Below the pieces are notes generated by a model. The model made no database searches. It was given only the letters and a program-made list of their open reading frames with translations, and was not told the DNA's origin. DNA of 64,000 nucleotides from Isoetes taiwanensis (Eukaryota; Streptophyta; Lycopodiopsida; Isoetales; Isoetaceae). Position numbers and translations under genes: made by a program. Shown here in pieces: positions 56,586-64,000 of the stretch; position 1 is the first letter of the stretch, and each line of letters begins with the position of its first letter. The DNA is taken from assembly GCA_021234155.1 (NCBI GenBank), contig JAJEKV010000026.1, positions 4,204,644 through 4,268,643 on the forward strand, given 5' to 3'.

Positions 56586-57180
56586 TGTTAGGGTGACGCC
56601 CAAAGACAAGATACGGTCCCGTGACGATAATCAGATCGTTCCTCGCCACGCTGCACACGCTTCACTCCAAACCGACGCGGTAACGACGCAGCTGTGAGTA
56701 GCCCTGGGGGCAATCTCATAGGTATGTGCATCTCTTATTAATGTGCACATGCACATTTATTAAGGTGCACACATTTCCATGTAGGCACATTTGGCCACCT
56801 AGCCATTAAAGGCAGTATTCCATTTCCACCATCCCACATGCCTAAAGGGATACCGTCCCCAAGTCCCAACCCTTGCCTATTTAAGTAGAAGAACCCTAAC
56901 TTGCCCATTTTCGTCTTCTAGGGTTTTAGAGCTCCGCTTCGCCGCTCTATGAGTCAAAACCGGCCTCCCGTGACTAACCGGTGGAGAGAATGGCAGCACC
57001 ATTAGTTTCCCCTTTGATTCGAGTGCGCAAATGAGGGATGGTCGAACTCGTGTCGAGGAGCAACTCATGGATCGTATAGTCGACAATGGTCTAAAACCGC
57101 TTTCCACCATTGTAAAGAGGTTTAGCCCATTAAACGCTTCTTTAGCAGCCATCTAGATCTCTAGATGAGTAGATATTGCA
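56586..57180 (+). mobile_element. Probable LTR of an LTR retrotransposon
   Basis: The oxidase tail TTGATATTGTTATTC is interrupted at 56581-56586 by TGTTAGGGTGACGCCC, a typical TG start. A TATA-like CCTATTTAAGTAG lies at 56876. The block ends near ATATTGCA (57180), and about 20 bases later comes CTGGCGACAAGCAG, which could be a primer-binding site (TGG + tRNA acceptor complement). The partner LTR is not in the window. Plausible but unproven. Confidence 0.4.
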
Positions 57181-60100
57181 TCTAACCAAAGAACCTAACT
57201 GGCGACAAGCAGATTAGATCTATGTTCTTTGAAGTTCTTCCGCGATGTATATGGATGATGTATCTCGTGGAACTCCTTTGTATTGGGAAGGGGGTAGAGA
57301 CCAAGCTTGGTAGTAGATGCTTCCTAGATTAGCCTCTAGCACACCATAGATTCGCCCTGGTACAAGAACCACACCTCGGTTGTGGGTGAAGGGGCCGACC
57401 GCTAAGAAGGAGGTTCGTTCTCGACTTCCGAACGCATCCTCCTCGGTGTAAGGCCTACCGGGATCAGCTGTGACTAGGTCTAATGGCTTACCACTGGAGT
57501 GTGGGTAAGGCATGGGCTCTACACTGCGGAAGCGTGTTCATGACTTTCCAAAGGTTCGGGGCCGAATACGCAAAGGGTCTCTAGTCACCTTGAGTCGCGA
57601 TGTAGACTGGAGGGAGTGATCCCTACCTGCCCCATCGAACCGATGATGATTCTGCGGAGTAGCGCCTCCTTTGCTATGCATCCGCGACAAACCCGACACT
57701 TTTCAGCCTACCGCGAAAGTGTGTAATGTGAGGGGGCTGATGGAGTGGGATAACCCTATGCCATAGCTCTTATACCACCAACCATTGCCATGAATTTCAC
57801 CGCAATGAACTTCGAGACCTGCCGCCGGGCCATCCCTTTGAGTCTCGAGCTCTGGCAGGGACTCTCTATGTGATGTGCGCTGATTCGGCCTGCAGATATA
57901 GGAGGACCATCCTTCGCGGATGGTCATAAGGATGTTGATGTATGTACTACCTGCCATGCATGTTTACGCTTCCAGCTAGGGTAGGCTCCCCAGGAGTGGT
58001 AAAGGACCCTTCATTCTTCCCACCGGAACTCTTCTGCTGCAGTTGATACACGTGAGGGCCCTATACAGCGCCGGAGCTGGTATGGGGATGAACTCGCTTG
58101 CATACCTGCGAGTGCACCGATAGCGAGTAGGGGACGTCACAAAGGGTATCGTGAGCAATGTTCTCGGAGACCAAGAGCAGCACCGCCATGCCCCAAAGAG
58201 TACTAACTCTTGATAGGATCCAATTTAACCCCTCAAAAGTGGTGGTAAAATTTTTTCTCATTTTTGTAGTTTATGCTAAGCTAGCAATGTGCTTAAGGAT
58301 TGGAATTTAATATTAGCACAGCTTAGGTGAATTGGAACCATTAGCACAAGCAGTGAATTGGAACTTAATAAAACTAGTAAAAGAATGAGCCAGTAAGGTG
58401 GTCTCATTCGCTACTCGGTTCAATAACTAAACTTTAGTTTTGTTGACGCAGGGCTAAAGTCGGACATTGATGACAATTGAAAGCTATAAATTTTAAAAGT
58501 AACTTGGTAATTCGAATCTTAGCCTAGGATCTGCCAGACTAGTCTAGTTTTTCAATCTCTTTGAACCTCATCTTAAAGGATTCCCGCCGTAGCGAATTGA
58601 ACCTCCCACCCACAGTGTTGAATCCCCCCAAACCCCGTGCCAAATCCACCGAGGGCTGGCATCGCTTATGCCAGCTTTGAAATCATAATTTTAATTAGAT
58701 TTAAGCTTGGCCAATGTTAGTTAATATTAATGGCTAAGCCCAGATTTTAGAACCAAGGTTCTTTAAGCTAGATAGAGACAAAGATCCTCGACAGACACCG
58801 TGACCAACACTCCATTACGTGATGCTACTTAAACAGACCGCCGACTTTCTATTGGGCTTAAATGTTCGTGAGGCCAAGGAGGCTGAAGGAAACAAGAAGA
58901 GGAGAGGGCAGAACGAGCTGAGGCCAAGGCCTCAAGAAGCAGCAGAAGCCACGGGTCCAACATTTTGAAGACTCCAATCACCGCGACCGCTCATGAAGCG
59001 AAAGTAACCCCTGGCGAGGAAGGCATGTAATTAGCTGGGGTTTAATTAAGGGAGATCCCCGAGATATGTTGTAAATAATCAATAATTTTGTTAATACATG
59101 ATAATTTTGAGTAGTTTATGTGTCAAATCTTGCTTAATTAGGACGAAGTTAGCAAGTAGTAGTTTCCTTTTATTTTAGTAAAATAGATAATCACTGCACT
59201 TCAAAAAGTGTGATGTCTCACAGCTCGCCACCGGGTCGCGAAAACAAAAGTTAGTTTTGAAGCCGCAGCTAAAGCCGCGGAGACTCACTTCAAACTTGAC
59301 CAAAACAGCTCCAAATTGACCCAATATAAGCCTTCCATTCTCAGCCTAATCGATGAGCCCATCACCCTTACACCATTAGTTTACCCAAAATTAGACACCT
59401 TTTGATCGAAAATGATCGAGTCTCACGTCATACCGGGTTCAAAACAAAAGTTAGTTTTGAAGCAGGCGCAACCCTGCGGAGACCTCCAAACTTTGAACCT
59501 CCATAACTTGAGCCACGTAGGCCCAAATCGGTCTCTAAAAATTTGCTGCAATAGGACCATTAGATAGCCTAGAATCATTCATTATGACCTCAAATTAGGC
59601 TAGAAATGTCAAACCCTAGCCCAAATTGACCAAAATTGCCCAAACCCTTGAATTGTTTTTCCAAACTCAGAGTTTGTTTGTAGATAGAAGCCTACCCCAT
59701 TAGTAGTAGCTCTAGTATTGCCTCTAGCTCAAGCTGATAATCTTTACTCCTAGATGGAAGTGCCCAAGAACACCCCTTTGTTATACCATCTAGGACTCTC
59801 AAGATAGCAACCTTAAAGTCCAACCGGTTTCCTATATCACATGCCAAAGGCATAAACCTTGGACTCCACTTCGCGTCCCTTCTAATAGAGTTTGATTCTA
59901 TATAGCCACATTGACACTCCCTATTGCCGTGGATACCTAGAAAGAAGCTAGAGTCTAGAACCTCTTGCCGCCCAAGTGTAGATTGACTCCCCCAAACCAA
60001 CTTTGTTAGACCTTAGAGTATATGCCTCGAACATCATGGAGGTCTTGCAAAACAATCCTCATTTCATTACACCACACGGCCCTAATATCCATAGACTCAG

Positions 60101-63100
60101 GATTATAGATATGCCTCCGCACGTCAGCCGAGCCACCTTGCTTGCTTATATCTCAATGTTGTAGGAGAGCCCCTTCAAGTAGACCTTTAGACTCTAGGAA
60201 ATAATGAAAGGCCAAGTTAAGCACGGGCCGAGCCACGTATGAGCTTGAGGCGCTAATTCCTTGAAGACATCGTCCCACCGATGTACTGCATTGCATAAGG
60301 AGAGGAGACCGAAAGGCGCATCCAAGAGAGGGAAGCACAATGACAAACACCCTGGAACCGACAAACGGTAGAACAGGACACCACCGCCTATCATCAATCT
60401 TCATCAAATGGGAAGAATATTTGGTAACCAACGGCATCAAGACCCTAGGTGTCAACCTCCGGCCATCACTTTAATTTCCAGGTCACATCGTGAAAAAGAG
60501 TGATCTCACTTCACCCACCAACCATTACGAGTTCTCTCAAAGGAGGAATGCAGCAAAATACAGAACACGTTAGACATCGATGTCAAGTTAGCATCACGAA
60601 GCTAGTCAGAATGCTAATCTTCTCGGCCGAGGGGAGAAGTCATGGCAACACAGGATGATAAAAATGGAGGAAGATTAACCACGACATTGTAGCCCAAAGA
60701 GCCTGGCTTAATGTCATGCAACGCCAATCCAAAGGAGTAAATCCAAGCTAGGCAACCACAAAGCACCTAGTAAGGCTGGACTTCAAGATGAGCTTCTAGC
60801 CCCTTGCACCAGCAGAGACCCTAATGAGGGAGGAGACGCGATATCGTGAAACATCTCCAACTTGAAGGCCTATATCAGCATTAGGGCAGATCAAGGGAGG
60901 AGAATATCTCGCTTAACAAAGCACTGGACCCAAACAATCTAGAAACCAAAGGAAGATCGGCTTTAATATGTCACCAAGGAGGCGGTGACTCGAATGGATA
61001 GGGACCCAAAGGATCGAGGATACCCAGCCAGCGTGATACAAATCATGCAAGTTAAGCACCAGAAGGAGCCATGGTAGGGACAATAGAGATGACCACACTT
61101 CCGCGCCGTGGAGAGGCACCTCGAATGAAGCAAAGCCCAAGCAACAGAGTCGTGACTAGAAATTCAACTCCGCTGGAGGAATGCCAATGCCTGCCTAATA
61201 CCGAATTCATGATCTCGAGTCAAGACATCCAAGAATGCCCAACTGCAACAGCTAGGTGGATCCCACTCAAGCCGATCAATGGTACGCGAAATCAGCAATC
61301 TTGCAACGATACAATCGCATGTAGGGACGGAGCGGTTACCGTGATTCCTCGCGAATTTAATATACACAATAAGGAGGAACATCTTTCAAGGATCACATCG
61401 ACGTAACACTTCTTCGCGAACTTGAGGTGATCAGCTCGATCAGACATGAAGCTCAACACAGTAGCAGATCTCAAGAAATCCCTCGAGTCAACCTCGAACG
61501 TAAGAAGATGCAGCAAACCAAGAATCAAATGCGATAGGAGGAAGGGAAAACCTAGAGGAGTATAAATAATTAGGTGTATTCCTCGAAGTTGTTTTGCAAA
61601 AGTGGATGAATTAAAATCCCAATGTAAATGAAGCGTGATATGTCTATTGTATATCTAGGATGTCCACATATAGTGGAGAAACAAAGGGTTTAGAGTCATG
61701 TTTTACAGATTTACGCTTAGGATCGTGAAGCTCCTTCAATTTCGACCACCAAAAAAGAGAAAGCATAGAAGCACAACTATAGCCCAAGATCAAAATGGAA
61801 GAGCAAGTACGGAGAAATCCACCGGAGGTTGGCAAACCTTCGACCCAAACACTTCCGAAGTGACCTTGAAGTAGAAGACAACTCATTCACCCAATGTATC
61901 AAGAGATAATAACGGGTCATGTCAAGATCATCACCGGGCTGCACCAGGACATCGCCGATCGCAACACTGGCATCAAGTGTGGCAAAGAGCAACACTTGAC
62001 TTAACTTATGACAATGGAAAATTTCAACAATAGCGAGGAACTCGACATCAATCAACGAAGCCAACTAAGAAGACAACATCCGGACGACCATAATTCCACC
62101 TTGTGGTAATATAGGGAATGGCGCTTATGACACGCGGATTAGATGGAGATGCACCACAAAAGGCACCGCCGACGCAGGAGATATGCCTTCAAGAACTAGG
62201 TGATGGCTTCGTCGTAATTCCTACCAAGAATTAGTAAGAGAAGAAGCCGACCATAAGTCTCGACATGTGGCACGCCAAATGCCCAAGGTAGAAGCATTCG
62301 ACTTTAACCTAATAAGGATAGTAACTGGCACCTTCTCGCTAAAGAGAGTTCAAGATAATAGCCAGGCTATTCAACGACAAGAGTATATCTAAGGCAGGTA
62401 CTTCTTCAACTCAAGGATCAAGGCGCAGATATAAGGATCCATCATCCCCGGCCAACATCGCCAGCAGGAGAAGAGCCATGAAGCTTTTACTTCTGCTGTA
62501 GAGAGGCCGCATTAATGCATAGAGAGACAAAAGGTCGAACCCGAAAAGCCGAGAAGCGCTAGCAACCGACTTCTTCCACGAGCTCCTAGAGGCAACAGGA
62601 GGATCAAAACTGACGAAAGCACAATCAAAGTCACCGAGGGTACCCCTCAAGACAAGAAGACGCATAGCATGGCGGAACGCGACAATGTCCGCCATGTGGA
62701 TCGAGGGGAGCAAACAAGGAAGCATTGAAGCTCGATGGAGAAGCATCTAGGCGGTATGCAGCCGATGACTTGCACACGTGGATCATGCAACTTGGTGAAC
62801 CCAAGGATAACATTCAAAGAACAACCGCGAGAAGAGAACAACCCGGCAGGGAGTATAGCCAAAGGAATCACAAGACAAAATTCTCAAGGGACGCCCAAAT
62901 AGCTCCAAGTATCATGAAGGAAGAACAATCATCACCGGTGAACGTGATCGTGAAGCGTAATCGAATGTCGGCTAATCAACGACAAGCACACCTTTATTGG
63001 AATGTGATGCAAAGTTTGCCGTTACAGTCGACAAACATCGAGGGCCCAAGCATATCATCGTTACCCGAAAGAGCCGAATGTGACAAATAGAAGGATATAG

Positions 63101-64000
63101 ATCATCAACACCATTAGTACCGAGGAACACCGATGACATTGCCAAGGAGTAGGTGTGCAACTTGAAGGAGGCAATAAAGGGACCCACAGCTCTAGTAGTA
63201 ATTGTAACTATGTAAGTTAAGTATGTTTTGCATGTATAGTTCCCTTTGTTATTCCTTCCTCCCATAGCCGCAATCGTGACGCTAAAGAGATGTCATGCAA
63301 GTTATGTGGGTGAAGCAATCAACACGATAACGGCCACCGATTCCTCGACGTGATGAGACATCGATGGAGTCAAGAAACAATATCTATACGTAGTCGGCCC
63401 TTAGCTGCCAAGACAAAAAGTTCAAGATGGTGACCTTTCAATGGCTTCATCTTCGCCGTGCCTTTGGAAGAGCCGCATGGAAGATTCAAGTGATCAATCA
63501 CGCCATCAAAGCCACCGCCGCCACAAGAATGAGAGGCTTCTAAACGAATGTCAACCTCTACGTTAGCGGGGAGGAGCCACCGGCCAAGGAGACCTAAGCA
63601 TCGAAATTTACTGAAGAACGCTACCTTGTTACCAAGCGCACCAGTGGATGAGCTTCTAGCAAGCTCACATCTAAGGCCATGGGGCCTAGTAGGTTAATGT
63701 ATGGACTGCGAACATCCATATTAGATTAGAAGGCATTTCCATATTCTCGCTAAAGGATTGCCTAAATATTGAGCTAAGCCAAGGATTGGGAAGGGGAAAT
63801 GCATAGGAGTAACTATAATTATAATAATTTTATTGTTAAATGACATCCAACGTATTGAAACCACTTTGTGAGATTGATCTCCTCGGGCTAAGAAGGAATC
63901 ATTACTAGATAATTGTTAACCATGTATAAATCTAGTACCTAAAGAATAATCCAACCGAAGAAAAGAAGTAATCTAACAAGTCCCGCCAACTTGTTACGAT
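57181..64000. other. Unclassified, probably retroelement-derived region
   Basis: About 6.8 kb without a recognisable gag, protease, reverse transcriptase or integrase. Frames up to ~110 codons occur mainly on minus (57220-57513, 57703-57957, 59692-60000, 60153-60455, 61777-62064, 62411-62746) and have protein-like but unrecognised composition, with many frame breaks. AACAAAAGTTAGTTTTGAAGC occurs twice (59246, 59443) in a repeated context with 'GCGGAGAC-CTC-AAACTT'. I read it as a badly decayed repeat; LTR-element interior or LINE are both possible. Confidence 0.35.

Noticed and set aside
57181-64000. Ribosomal RNA or organellar insertion
   Set aside because: No conserved rRNA words or organelle genes recognised; the sequence looks like decayed repeat DNA.

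Overview
The window is nuclear DNA of a land plant. It holds short AT-rich introns with GT..AG borders, a plant class III peroxidase, plant-type hAT, pogo, LINE, SINE and LTR remnants, and no bacterial operon structure. The lineage cannot be fixed from the sequence. A P5B-type cation ATPase, which I recall as absent from flowering plants, and two transposase families that I do not associate with angiosperms point to a non-flowering plant (gymnosperm, fern, lycophyte or bryophyte). The sparse, decayed genes suggest a large, repeat-rich genome.

Layout. 0-5 kb: a decayed multi-exon gene with a weak BAH-like segment, a truncated DTW-domain gene, and a minus-strand transposase whose 3' segment occurs twice around an EF-P pseudogene. 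5-9 kb: low-complexity DNA and a duplicated block ending at a broken class III peroxidase (9.4-10.6 kb). 12-13.5 kb: two adjacent DNA hairpins and, on the minus strand, the C-terminal half of an N4/N6-type DNA methyltransferase. 15-20 kb: a GAATCT minisatellite, an unrecognised Ser/Pro-rich gene remnant and a LINE remnant. 20-24 kb: most of the N-terminal and phosphorylation parts of a P5B ATPase, lacking its 3' end. 24.3-26.0 kb: the only long intact gene, an intronless 566-residue secreted FAD-linked oxidase of fungal (isoamyl-alcohol-oxidase-like) architecture. 26-29 kb: duplicated 3' flank and fragments of the same oxidase, interrupted by a pogo-like transposon.

30-41 kb: a RING/coiled-coil fragment, a multi-exon basic/acidic gene with an exon duplication, striking simple-sequence blocks (a CCA/GGT foldback, a palindrome array, a GTAC cluster), a C-terminal membrane exon and a protein-kinase pseudogene. 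44.6-47.3 kb: a degraded hAT transposon. 48-49.4 kb: minus-strand exons including a piece of proteasome subunit RPN3. 50-54.5 kb: repeats and a second unusual transposase. 55.4-56.6 kb: a third, 5'-truncated and heavily decayed copy of the oxidase, flanked by a SINE-like repeat and a probable LTR. 57-64 kb: unclassified, probably retroelement-derived DNA.

There is no operon-like cooperation between genes. The most interesting items are the fungal-like oxidase with its local and distant decayed copies, the plant P5B ATPase that breaks off beside it, and the DNA methyltransferase fragment. Exon borders were read by eye from splice consensus and reading-frame continuity. Similarities are from recognition of family motifs, not from searches.
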